Source of the DNA: Chryseobacterium sp. ERMR1:04 | GTDB lineage: Bacteria > Bacteroidota > Bacteroidia > Flavobacteriales > Weeksellaceae | DNA: 64,000 nt | Reading direction: 5' to 3' | NCBI RefSeq assembly: GCF_001297705.1 | Contig: NZ_LIRF01000008.1 | Coordinates: 372,001-436,000 of the forward strand | Part shown: positions 35,610 to 43,965 of the stretch, piece by piece | Position numbering within the stretch: the stretch's first letter is position 1 | Layout of the letters: each line of letters starts with the position of its first letter | The notes under the pieces: generated by a model | Told to the model about the DNA's origin: nothing | Seen by the model: only the letters and a program-made list of their open reading frames with translations | The model's database searches: none | Made by a program: the position numbers and the translations under genes

Positions 35610-35776
35610 CTCAATTTTATTTAAACTAATTATAGATACTATCTATTAGTAATTTCGCTATTCAAACTAGACTTCTTTATTAAATACCTATTATATTCCG
35701 CAAAATTAACAGTAAATACATATTTATTGATTCGGATTTAATATATTTACACGTCTAATTTAAAGTGCGTTACTAA

Positions 35777-38032
35777 ATGATTAAAAAACTACTCGTTTAT
35801 TTTGCCATTATTTTTTCTGGTTTATTCGGAAAAATCCTGGCCCAAACCTATCAGCTCACAGGAAATCCTGTAACTACGACCGGCTGGACAATGGTTTCTC
35901 CTACACAAGTGAATACTGACTTCATTCAGCTCACCCCTGATACCAACAACCAATCCGGATCCATAAGACTGAATGATCCCATCAACTTAAAATACTGCGA
36001 TAAGTGGAGAGTTGAATTTGATTTTAGAATGGATTCTAACCAAACCGCCAACGGAGATGGCCTTGCGTTTTGGTATCTGGCAAATCCACCGGTAGCCAGC
36101 GTGCTAGGGTCTGGTCTTGGAGTTTCTCAAAATGCAGTTGGATTAATTGTAGGATTTGATACCTATAACAATACCACTACAGCTGTAATGAGCAAAGTTC
36201 ATGTGGCATACGGACAAGTTGCCAATACTACCGACAGCAACAACGTAGAGTTTTTCAATGTTGCAGGAAGTTCTTTTCACTCCCCTGATCTGAACACAAC
36301 ACAGCCTTTCCAAGGCGCTACCTACAAACATGTTGAAGTAACCGCTGAGGTTAATCCTAGTTCTCCTACTGGTTGGATCATCAAAATAACCATTGATGGC
36401 AACATCATCTGTAATCAATCTTTTGTCCCTTCAGGTGCTGCAACCGCAATGACCATTGGGTACTTTGGATTTTCAGCTTCTACGGGAGGGAACAGATCAA
36501 GACATTCCATTAAAAATGTAAAAATTTACACCGATAAAGTTGCTATTTTACAAAATAGCGTTACCCAATCTTTTTGCCCTAATCCAACGACAGGATCAGC
36601 AAGTGTAAATTTAACGTCTTACAATAATCAATTTGTAGCTAATCCTGCTAATTATACCTTTACTTATTATGTTTTAGGAAGCTCTACTCCAATTGCTACT
36701 CCTACAAACTATCAGTATAACGCAAACACAACAATAACAGTTGTTATTAAAGATAACGCAGGGGTTTTGTGTGATAACGCCGACGGAAAAATAGCCTTGT
36801 CACTTTCTCCTTTCAGCGCCAATAATGTTACTTTGACCGAGTGTAATAATAACAATATAGGAACAGCTACATTTAATCTTACTACAGCCAACATAACAGG
36901 TGTTTTAGGAGTTACAAAGAAGTATTACAAAACAATGGCTGATCTTAATGCAGGCATTAATGAAATCCCAAATCCTGCAGCGTATACTTCTGTACCAGGA
37001 GTTGTTTTTGTAAAAGTAACCACCCCACAAGGATGTACCGGCAGCGCGCAAATTACCTTAGCCTTCCATCCTCTGGTGGTTGTAAATGATACTGTTTTGC
37101 GCTCATGTTTTATTGAAAATGCTCCTACGACAGCTTTATTCAATTTAGCAACAGCCAATGTAACGCCGCTAGCAGGTACTACTAAAAAATATTATCCGAC
37201 AGCAGCTGATGCATTAGCAGGAACTAATGAGATCATGAACCCTACAACATATATTACAGGAAATACAACAATATATGTAAAAGTAACCTCTGCAAACGGG
37301 TGCTATAATACCGCCAAAATCACGCTGATTGTTTTAACTCCGGTAACCTCTGCCGTTTTAAAAGATAAAATCATTTGTATAGATGCCAAAACAACGCTTG
37401 ATGCGGGACCTGGTTTTGACGGATACGAATGGAGCACAGGAGCAACAACTCAGGCTATACAAAATATTTCAGCGGGTCTTTATTGGGTAAAACTAAAAAC
37501 AGGAAACTGTATTACTACTCAAATTGTAAAGGTAATTCCTTCTGCCCAGCCTGTTATTTCAAGCATTGATATTAATAACAATACGATTACTGTAAATGTA
37601 AACGGAGGAACCCCTCCTTATAAATACTCATTGGACGGAATCACTTGGCAGGATTCTAATTATTTCAACAACCTTGCAAGAGGTGAAGTAAAAGTATATG
37701 TTAAAGATTTCTACAACTGTACTCCTATTCAGGTTCAGATCACCGTTCCTAATTTGATTAATGCAATTACTCCAAACGGAGATAACATTAATGATTATAT
37801 AGACTACTCAGCATTAGCTTACAAAAAGAATCTGGAGTTTATTGTTTACGATAGATATGGAAACAAGCTTTTCACCGCTGATAAATCTAAAGCTTACAGA
37901 TGGGACGGAACTTCTGGAGGTAAGAAGATCTTAACAGCGACTTATTGGTATACCATTACTTGGAATGAAAATGATAAAAACAATACCCAAACAAAATACA
38001 ACGGATGGGTACTTGTAAAAAATAGAGAATAA
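35777..38032 (+). CDS. lectin-like T9SS type B surface protein 3
   Basis: 751 residues. After the signal peptide (ending KILAQ) comes a ~230-residue L-type-lectin-like beta-sandwich: YQLTGNPVTTTGWTMVSPTQ, CDKWRVEFDFRMDSN, ANGDGLAFWYLANPP, TIGYFGFSASTGGNRSRHSI. Three weaker repeats follow (for instance LTECNNNNIGTATFNLTTAN), then GPGFDGYEWSTGATTQ and the type B domain ending NGWVLVKNRE. The lectin part suggests glycan binding outside the cell. C-terminal half closest to protein 2, N-domain to protein 4. Confidence 0.9.
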   Translation: MIKKLLVYFAIIFSGLFGKILAQTYQLTGNPVTTTGWTMVSPTQVNTDFIQLTPDTNNQSGSIRLNDPINLKYCDKWRVEFDFRMDSNQTANGDGLAFWYLANPPVASVLGSGLGVSQNAVGLIVGFDTYNNTTTAVMSKVHVAYGQVANTTDSNNVEFFNVAGSSFHSPDLNTTQPFQGATYKHVEVTAEVNPSSPTGWIIKITIDGNIICNQSFVPSGAATAMTIGYFGFSASTGGNRSRHSIKNVKIYTDKVAILQNSVTQSFCPNPTTGSASVNLTSYNNQFVANPANYTFTYYVLGSSTPIATPTNYQYNANTTITVVIKDNAGVLCDNADGKIALSLSPFSANNVTLTECNNNNIGTATFNLTTANITGVLGVTKKYYKTMADLNAGINEIPNPAAYTSVPGVVFVKVTTPQGCTGSAQITLAFHPLVVVNDTVLRSCFIENAPTTALFNLATANVTPLAGTTKKYYPTAADALAGTNEIMNPTTYITGNTTIYVKVTSANGCYNTAKITLIVLTPVTSAVLKDKIICIDAKTTLDAGPGFDGYEWSTGATTQAIQNISAGLYWVKLKTGNCITTQIVKVIPSAQPVISSIDINNNTITVNVNGGTPPYKYSLDGITWQDSNYFNNLARGEVKVYVKDFYNCTPIQVQITVPNLINAITPNGDNINDYIDYSALAYKKNLEFIVYDRYGNKLFTADKSKAYRWDGTSGGKKILTATYWYTITWNENDKNNTQTKYNGWVLVKNRE

Positions 38033-38038
38033 CAGGTA

Positions 38039-38069
38039 AAACTCACTCCGAAATCGGAGTGAGTTTTTT
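38039..38069 (+). terminator. intrinsic terminator after T9SS protein 3
   Basis: AAACTCACTCCGA (38039-38051) and TCGGAGTGAGTTT (38054-38066) form a 12-bp stem with a tight loop, followed by TTTATG. Seven bases after the stop codon. Confidence 0.8.
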
Positions 38070-38263
38070 ATGAATTATACCTCAACGCTGGGCGAAAATT
38101 TCAAATCAATCTTTTTAATTAATTAAAATTATCAATTTAATTTCATAAATCTTATTTTATTACAGTTTAACTAAATTAAATTACATAATTAACACATAAA
38201 CAACACCAAATAACATAAAATCAATACATTTACAATACTAACAACCTAACCAATATACTTCAC

Positions 38264-40525
38264 ATGAAAAAAACTTTACTCTTTTATTTTTATATTATTT
38301 TGTGCTGTTTGTCTGGAAAGCTATTTTCTCAGACTTATCAGCTCTCAGGAAACCCCGTGGTAACCACAGGGTGGGATCTCGTCTCGAGCGCGAACGTTAA
38401 CACCGACTTCATACAGCTCACCGCAGACCAAGGAGGTCTTTATGGTGCTATAAAATTAGCAGCTCCGATCAACTTGAAATATTGCGACAAATGGAAAGTG
38501 GAATTTGATTTTAGAATTGATGGAAACGGAACCCCTGCATTCGGAAGAGGAGACGGATTTACCTTCTGGTATCTTGCCAATCCCCCAACAGGATTTGTAT
38601 CAGGCGGAGGACTTGGAATTCCTTCAAATGCCAATGGGTTGATGGTAGGCTTTGATATTTTCAACAACACTACCGAAGGGCAAATGAGCAAAGTTCATGT
38701 TCTATATGGCACCAATAATCTACCTGCAGGAAACTTTAATATCGAATACAACAATACTCCGGGAAGCACTTACCACACTGCAGATCTTAACCCAACTCAA
38801 CCATTTGTAGGGCCAACTTACAAACATGTTGAGGTAAATGGAGAAACCGATCCTGCCAACCCTACAAGCTGGCTCATCAAAATAAGAATTGACGGTGTAC
38901 TACTTGTTGATCAATCTTTCGCGCCATCAGGAGGAGCAATAGGCATGACAACAGGATACTTTGGTTTTTCGGCAGCTACAGGAGGTGCCAGTGCAAGACA
39001 TTCTATTAAAAATGCGAAAGTCTATATCGATAAAGTTCCAATTCTTACCAATACACTCACTCCTTTTGTGTGTGTAAATCCTGCAACAGGAACAGGAACC
39101 ATAGATTTAACATCATACAACACCCAATTTGTAGCCAATCCTGCCAATTATATCATTACTTATTTTGGACCTGGCGGAACCCCTATTACCAACCCTACCA
39201 ATTATACCTATTCGGGGAACACTAACATAACCGTGGTTGTGAAAGACCCATCATCTACGTTATGCGATAATGGTGATGGAGTAATCAAATTAAATCCGAC
39301 TCCTTTTGCTGCGGTTGACAAAACACTAACGGGATGTAACAACAACAATGCTGGTGTAGCCATATTTGACCTTACAACAGCTGCGGTAACTACCGTTTTG
39401 GGAGTAACAAAACAATACTATCCTACTCTAACAGACCTTAACAACGGAACGAATGAAATTTTAAATCCTACAACCTATCCTTCTCCTGTAGGTTTTGTAT
39501 ATGTAAAAGTAACCACTCCTCAAGGTTGTGTATCTACAGCAAAAATTACTTTAAATCATTTCGCAGTAGTTACCGTAAATGATGCAACCCTAAGAACTTG
39601 CTTTATTGAAACAGATCCTTCAACAGGTTTATTTAATCTTACCATAGCAGCTGTAACAACGCAGGCAGGGACCACAAAAAAATACTATCCATCTTTAACA
39701 GATGCAATCAATGGAACCAATGAAATTCCTAATCCCTTAACCTATACCGCTCCTAATGGAGTCATTTACATTAAAGTAACAAATGGAAACGGATGTTACG
39801 CCGTGGCCAAAGTTACATTGACCGTAATTGCCCCAGTTTTATCTGCTGTTTTAAAAGATAAAACAATTTGTATGGAAGATAAAACTACGTTAGATGCAGG
39901 CCCTGGATTCAGTTCATATTTATGGAGCACAGGAGCCACAACCCAAACGATCTCCAATGTAGGCGTTGGTACATATTGGGTAAAACTGAAAACAGGAGAT
40001 TGTACGGCAACTCAAAAAGTAACAATTTTCCCTTCTGAGCAACCTGTCATTACGAGTGTTGATATATCAAGCAGCACCATCAGCATCAACGTGATCGGAG
40101 GAACCCAGCCGTATAAATATTCACTGGATAACATTACATGGCAGGACTCTAATCTATTTAAAAATATACCGAGAGGTGATAATAAAATATACGTAAAAGA
40201 TGCATATGACTGCGAACCTATCACCATCACGGTCGTTGTTCCCAATCTTATCAACGTAATTACGCCCAACGGAGACGGAGTAAATGATGCCATCGATTAT
40301 TCTGCATTAGCCAACAAAGAAAATCTCGTGTTTAATGTATTCGACAGATATGGAGCCAAGATCCATCAAGGTGATAAGTCTACAAGATACAGATGGGACG
40401 GAACCATTGCGGGAAGAAAAGTCCCTACAGGAAGCTACTGGTATTCTGTAACATGGAATGAAAATGATAAACATAAAACTCCTTTCAAATATTCAGGATG
40501 GATATTGGTGAAAAACAGAGAGTAA
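38264..40525 (+). CDS. lectin-like T9SS type B surface protein 4
   Basis: 753 residues. Signal peptide ending LFSQ, then a lectin-like domain matching protein 3: YQLSGNPVVTTGWDLVSSAN, CDKWKVEFDFRIDGN, GRGDGFTFWYLANPP, TTGYFGFSAATGGASARHSI. Repeats such as LTGCNNNNAGVAIFDLTTAA and LRTCFIETDPSTGLFNLTIA lead to GPGFSSYLWSTGATTQT and the type B domain NVITPNGDGVNDAIDYSALA ending SGWILVKNRE. From the FIET repeat to the end it matches protein 1, not its lectin neighbour. Surface glycan-binding role inferred. The 231-base upstream gap is AT-rich, with no certain promoter. Confidence 0.9.
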   Translation: MKKTLLFYFYIILCCLSGKLFSQTYQLSGNPVVTTGWDLVSSANVNTDFIQLTADQGGLYGAIKLAAPINLKYCDKWKVEFDFRIDGNGTPAFGRGDGFTFWYLANPPTGFVSGGGLGIPSNANGLMVGFDIFNNTTEGQMSKVHVLYGTNNLPAGNFNIEYNNTPGSTYHTADLNPTQPFVGPTYKHVEVNGETDPANPTSWLIKIRIDGVLLVDQSFAPSGGAIGMTTGYFGFSAATGGASARHSIKNAKVYIDKVPILTNTLTPFVCVNPATGTGTIDLTSYNTQFVANPANYIITYFGPGGTPITNPTNYTYSGNTNITVVVKDPSSTLCDNGDGVIKLNPTPFAAVDKTLTGCNNNNAGVAIFDLTTAAVTTVLGVTKQYYPTLTDLNNGTNEILNPTTYPSPVGFVYVKVTTPQGCVSTAKITLNHFAVVTVNDATLRTCFIETDPSTGLFNLTIAAVTTQAGTTKKYYPSLTDAINGTNEIPNPLTYTAPNGVIYIKVTNGNGCYAVAKVTLTVIAPVLSAVLKDKTICMEDKTTLDAGPGFSSYLWSTGATTQTISNVGVGTYWVKLKTGDCTATQKVTIFPSEQPVITSVDISSSTISINVIGGTQPYKYSLDNITWQDSNLFKNIPRGDNKIYVKDAYDCEPITITVVVPNLINVITPNGDGVNDAIDYSALANKENLVFNVFDRYGAKIHQGDKSTRYRWDGTIAGRKVPTGSYWYSVTWNENDKHKTPFKYSGWILVKNRE

Positions 40526-40548
40526 TAAAATAATCATTTTATATAATA

Positions 40549-40587
40549 AGAGAATCACTTCAATTTTTTTGGAGTGATTCTTTTTTG
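40549..40587 (+). terminator. intrinsic terminator after T9SS protein 4
   Basis: AGAATCACT (40551-40559) pairs with AGTGATTCT (40573-40581), with partial extension inside, followed by six T. Confidence 0.75.
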
Positions 40588-40642
40588 TGCAATTTAGACG
40601 GAGATATTTCGTTTTAAGCTCAGTTTATTCACATCCAATCCT

Positions 40643-40650
40643 TAAATTTG
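40643..40650 (+). promoter_or_regulatory. -7 box four bases before the nitroreductase start codon
   Basis: TAAATTTG matches TAnnTTTG and ends four bases before ATG 40655, consistent with leaderless transcription. Confidence 0.5.
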
Positions 40651-40654
40651 TCAT

Positions 40655-41281
40655 ATGAATTATTTGGAAGCTTTAAGCAGAAGATATTCTGTGAAAAAAT
40701 TTAACGCCGAAATTATTCCTCAGGAAACCCTTCATAACATTCTTGAGTCAGGAAAGCTGTCTGCAAGTTCGCTTGGCCTTCAACCCTACAAAATTACTGT
40801 GGTGGAAAGTGAAGAGATGAAGCAAAAATTAATTCCTGCATTTTATAATCCATCACAAATATCCACGTGCTCTCATTTGATTGTTATCATTTCGAAAAAA
40901 ACAATTGGAGAAAGCTATGTGCAAGGGTATTTTAATCATATTTCTGAAGTGAGAGATGTTCCGTTAGAGAATCTCAACCTCTTCAAGAACAGCATCAATC
41001 AGCATATTAATCAAAAAAACAACGATGAAATTTTCAACTGGGCAGAGAAACAGTCTTATATCGTATTAGCCAACTTAATGTATGCTGCAGCGATAGAAAA
41101 TATTGACACTTGTCCTATGGAAGGCTACCGTCAGGATCTTATTGAAGAAATTCTAAACATCGATCCTGAAACAGAAAAAGTAACCGTTACCCTAGCGTTA
41201 GGCTACCGTTCTGAGGAAGATCATTTCCAACACATGAAAAAAGTAAGAAAACCAAACGAAAAATTGTTTAAATTTATTTAA
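40655..41281 (+). CDS. nitroreductase family NAD(P)H-dependent oxidoreductase
   Basis: 208 residues, cytoplasmic flavoprotein. LEALSRRYSVKKFN is the FMN-phosphate-binding start of the family. SGKLSASSLGLQPYKITVVE, YIVLANLMYAAAIENIDTCP and MEGYRQD follow as in NfsB-like enzymes, and ALGYRSEEDHFQHMKKVR is the C-terminal FMN-binding stretch. It should work as an FMN homodimer reducing quinones or nitro compounds. nadB starts 31 bases downstream, so it may share a transcript with the NAD genes. Confidence 0.9.
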   Translation: MNYLEALSRRYSVKKFNAEIIPQETLHNILESGKLSASSLGLQPYKITVVESEEMKQKLIPAFYNPSQISTCSHLIVIISKKTIGESYVQGYFNHISEVRDVPLENLNLFKNSINQHINQKNNDEIFNWAEKQSYIVLANLMYAAAIENIDTCPMEGYRQDLIEEILNIDPETEKVTVTLALGYRSEEDHFQHMKKVRKPNEKLFKFI

Positions 41282-41312
41282 TTATTTAGACGATTGTACC
41301 TAAAGTAAGCAT

Positions 41313-42884
41313 ATGATAAAAGCGGATGTATTAGTAATTGGTTCCGGTATTTCGGGACTTTCTTATGCCATAAAAGTTTCTGAGCAACTTCCCGATGCCA
41401 AAATAATCATAGTAACGAAATCTGATGAAGACGAAAGCAATACCAAATACGCACAAGGCGGTTTAGCGGTAGTCACAGATTCTAAAAATGATAATTTCGA
41501 AAAACACATCGAGGATACCATGCGTGCCGGAGACGGTGAAAACAAACGCGATGTTGTAGAAATGGTGGTAAAGGAAGCTCCTGCAAGATTCAACGAGATC
41601 GTAGAATGGGGCGCCAATTTCGACAAGAAAAATGGAGAATTCGCTTTAGGAAGAGAGGGCGGACATACTGAAAACAGAATTGTTCATCATAAAGACATTA
41701 CCGGTTTCGAGATCGAAAGAGCCTTACTGGAAACAGCCAACAAAAGCCCTAATATTGAGATTTTAGATCATCATTATGTAATTGATATCATTACGCAACA
41801 CCATGTTCCTGGAAAAGAATTAAACACAGGAGACATTCATTGCTATGGAGCGTATATTTTAGATGAAAAATCTAAAACCATCAAAAAAATTACTTCAAAA
41901 ATCACTTTGGTAGCAACTGGAGGTGCCGGACATGTTTATAAAAACACAACCAATCCTAAAATTGCAACAGGAGATGGAATTGCATTTGTAGCCCGCGCCA
42001 AAGGCCAGGTTTCCAATATGCAGTATTATCAGTTTCACCCAACAGCTTTGTATAGCAAAATTGACGGAATGTTATTTTTAATTTCTGAAGCCGTTCGTGG
42101 TGATGGTGCAAAATTAAGAACCAAAAGAGGTGAAAAATTCATGCACAAATATGATGAGCGTGAAGAATTAGCTTCAAGAGATATTGTCGCAAGAGCTATT
42201 GACAATGAAATGAAAGTTTCTGGTGATGAATTTGTCGGTTTAGATTGCCGAGAGATGGATCATGAAAAATTCTTGGAACACTTCCCTAATATTTATAAAA
42301 AATGCAGAGAAGAAGCAATAGATCCTTTTACTCAATTGATTCCTGTAGTTCCAGCTTGTCATTATTTGATGGGTGGAATTGAAGTCGATAAAGACGGACA
42401 ATCATCCATTAAAAATCTATTTGCGGTTGGTGAATGTACCAATTCAGGCCTACATGGAGCCAACAGACTCGCATCGAACTCATTATTAGAAGGTTTAGTT
42501 TTCGGACACAATGCTGCCATGAAAACAATGACTCTTCTCAATGAAAACAATTTCAACTTTGATGATTTAAAAGCAGTCCCTGAATGGAATGAAGAAGGAA
42601 TGAAGATCATGGACGAAATGGTCATCGTAAGTTACCTGAGAAAGCAACTCCAGGAAATGATGAGCGATCTTGTGGGAATCGTAAGAAGTAACAAACGTTT
42701 AACTATGGCTTTACAAAAGCATCAGGAAATTGCTGCTGCTGTAGATGAGATCTACCACTACTCTATACTTTCGCCACAATTATCAGAACTAAGAAATTTA
42801 ACAACCGTTGCCCACCTCATTATTACCCAATCTATGGAAATGACTGAGAATAAGGGAGCGTTTTACAATAAAGATTTAGCTTAA
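41313..42884 (+). CDS. nadB: L-aspartate oxidase
   Basis: 523 residues. FAD-binding GSGISGLSYAIKV lies at residues 8-20. KYAQGGLAVVTD, GREGGHTENRIVHHKDITG, ELASRDIVARAID and GLHGANRLASNSLLEGLVFG are diagnostic of NadB over succinate dehydrogenase. It oxidises aspartate to iminoaspartate, the first step of de novo NAD synthesis. nadC follows after 11 bases. nadA, the quinolinate synthase between them in the pathway, is not in this window. Confidence 0.96.
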   Translation: MIKADVLVIGSGISGLSYAIKVSEQLPDAKIIIVTKSDEDESNTKYAQGGLAVVTDSKNDNFEKHIEDTMRAGDGENKRDVVEMVVKEAPARFNEIVEWGANFDKKNGEFALGREGGHTENRIVHHKDITGFEIERALLETANKSPNIEILDHHYVIDIITQHHVPGKELNTGDIHCYGAYILDEKSKTIKKITSKITLVATGGAGHVYKNTTNPKIATGDGIAFVARAKGQVSNMQYYQFHPTALYSKIDGMLFLISEAVRGDGAKLRTKRGEKFMHKYDEREELASRDIVARAIDNEMKVSGDEFVGLDCREMDHEKFLEHFPNIYKKCREEAIDPFTQLIPVVPACHYLMGGIEVDKDGQSSIKNLFAVGECTNSGLHGANRLASNSLLEGLVFGHNAAMKTMTLLNENNFNFDDLKAVPEWNEEGMKIMDEMVIVSYLRKQLQEMMSDLVGIVRSNKRLTMALQKHQEIAAAVDEIYHYSILSPQLSELRNLTTVAHLIITQSMEMTENKGAFYNKDLA

Positions 42885-42895
42885 AAGCATACACA

Positions 42896-43756
42896 ATGAA
42901 AAGACCAGACTACGTTACAGATAAAGTTTTAAAACAATTCATCAAGAATGCTTTAGAAGAAGATATTCAGGATGGAGACCACTCTACCCTTTCTACCATT
43001 CCGAAAGATTTGGAACAAAGTGCAAAATTGTTGGTTAAGCAAAACTGTATTTTGGCAGGAGTTGAATTGGCTGAAATCATTTTTAAAACTTTTGATAAGA
43101 ACTTAAAAGTCGAGGTTTTTATTAAAGATGGAACTCCTGCAAGAATTGGTGACGTAGCCCTTATTGTTACCGGAAGCGCAAGATCTATTCTTTCTACTGA
43201 AAGGCTGATTCTTAATTGCATGCAAAGAATGAGCGGTATTGCCACCCTTACCAATGATTGGGATTCCCGATTGGTAGGTACAAAAACCAAATTATTAGAC
43301 ACTAGAAAAACAACTCCCAATTTCAGAGTCTGTGAAAAATGGGCAGTTGCCATTGGTGGTGGAACCAATCACAGATATGGTCTTTATGACATGATCATGC
43401 TGAAAGACAACCATATTGATTACAACGGAAGCATAACGAATGCCGTGAAAATGGCAAAAGATTATATCAAAAAAAATAAAAAGAAATTAAAGATTGAGGT
43501 TGAAACCAGAAATCTTGAAGAAGTTGAAGAAGCAATCAAGGCAAAAGTTGACAGAATTATGCTTGATAACATGAATGTGAAGATGATGAAGCAAGCCGTA
43601 AAAATGATCAATGGTTCTTGCGAATCTGAAGCATCCGGCGGAATTACCCGAGATATGTTAAAAGAAATTGCGACTACAGGAGTCACCTATATCTCTGTAG
43701 GAGCCCTTACTCACTCAGCTGAGAATATCGATTTAAGCCTCAAAGCAGTGAAATAG
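42896..43756 (+). CDS. nadC: nicotinate-nucleotide pyrophosphorylase (quinolinate phosphoribosyltransferase)
   Basis: 286 residues. RMSGIATLTNDW, LLDTRKTTPNFRVCEKWAV, GGGTNHRYGLYDMIMLKDNH and VEVETRNLEEVEEA are the ordered active-site motifs, with the basic residues that hold quinolinate and PRPP. EASGGI closes the barrel. It converts quinolinate to nicotinate mononucleotide. Directly downstream of nadB in one operon. No terminator is evident in the 209 bases after it. Confidence 0.96.
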   Translation: MKRPDYVTDKVLKQFIKNALEEDIQDGDHSTLSTIPKDLEQSAKLLVKQNCILAGVELAEIIFKTFDKNLKVEVFIKDGTPARIGDVALIVTGSARSILSTERLILNCMQRMSGIATLTNDWDSRLVGTKTKLLDTRKTTPNFRVCEKWAVAIGGGTNHRYGLYDMIMLKDNHIDYNGSITNAVKMAKDYIKKNKKKLKIEVETRNLEEVEEAIKAKVDRIMLDNMNVKMMKQAVKMINGSCESEASGGITRDMLKEIATTGVTYISVGALTHSAENIDLSLKAVK

Positions 43757-43965
43757 CGTTGTATTTTTAATAAAAAGCACCCCTATTTATTAAAAATACA
43801 ATAATATGATTTTTTTCATATGAAAATTCGATTTTAGTTTAAATATTTGACAATCAATAAATTACAACTTATTAAGATTCAGTAAAAATTAACATATAGT
43901 TAATATTAGTTAAAATTTATTTCGCCAATTTTGCAGAAAATTAAATCTAACTATTACTAACGATT

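Noticed and set aside
36143..36418. 91-codon minus-strand frame in T9SS protein 3 gene
   Set aside because: Antisense within a coding lectin-like domain, without independent support.
42967..43368. 133-codon minus-strand frame inside nadC
   Set aside because: Antisense shadow of a gene with all catalytic motifs.
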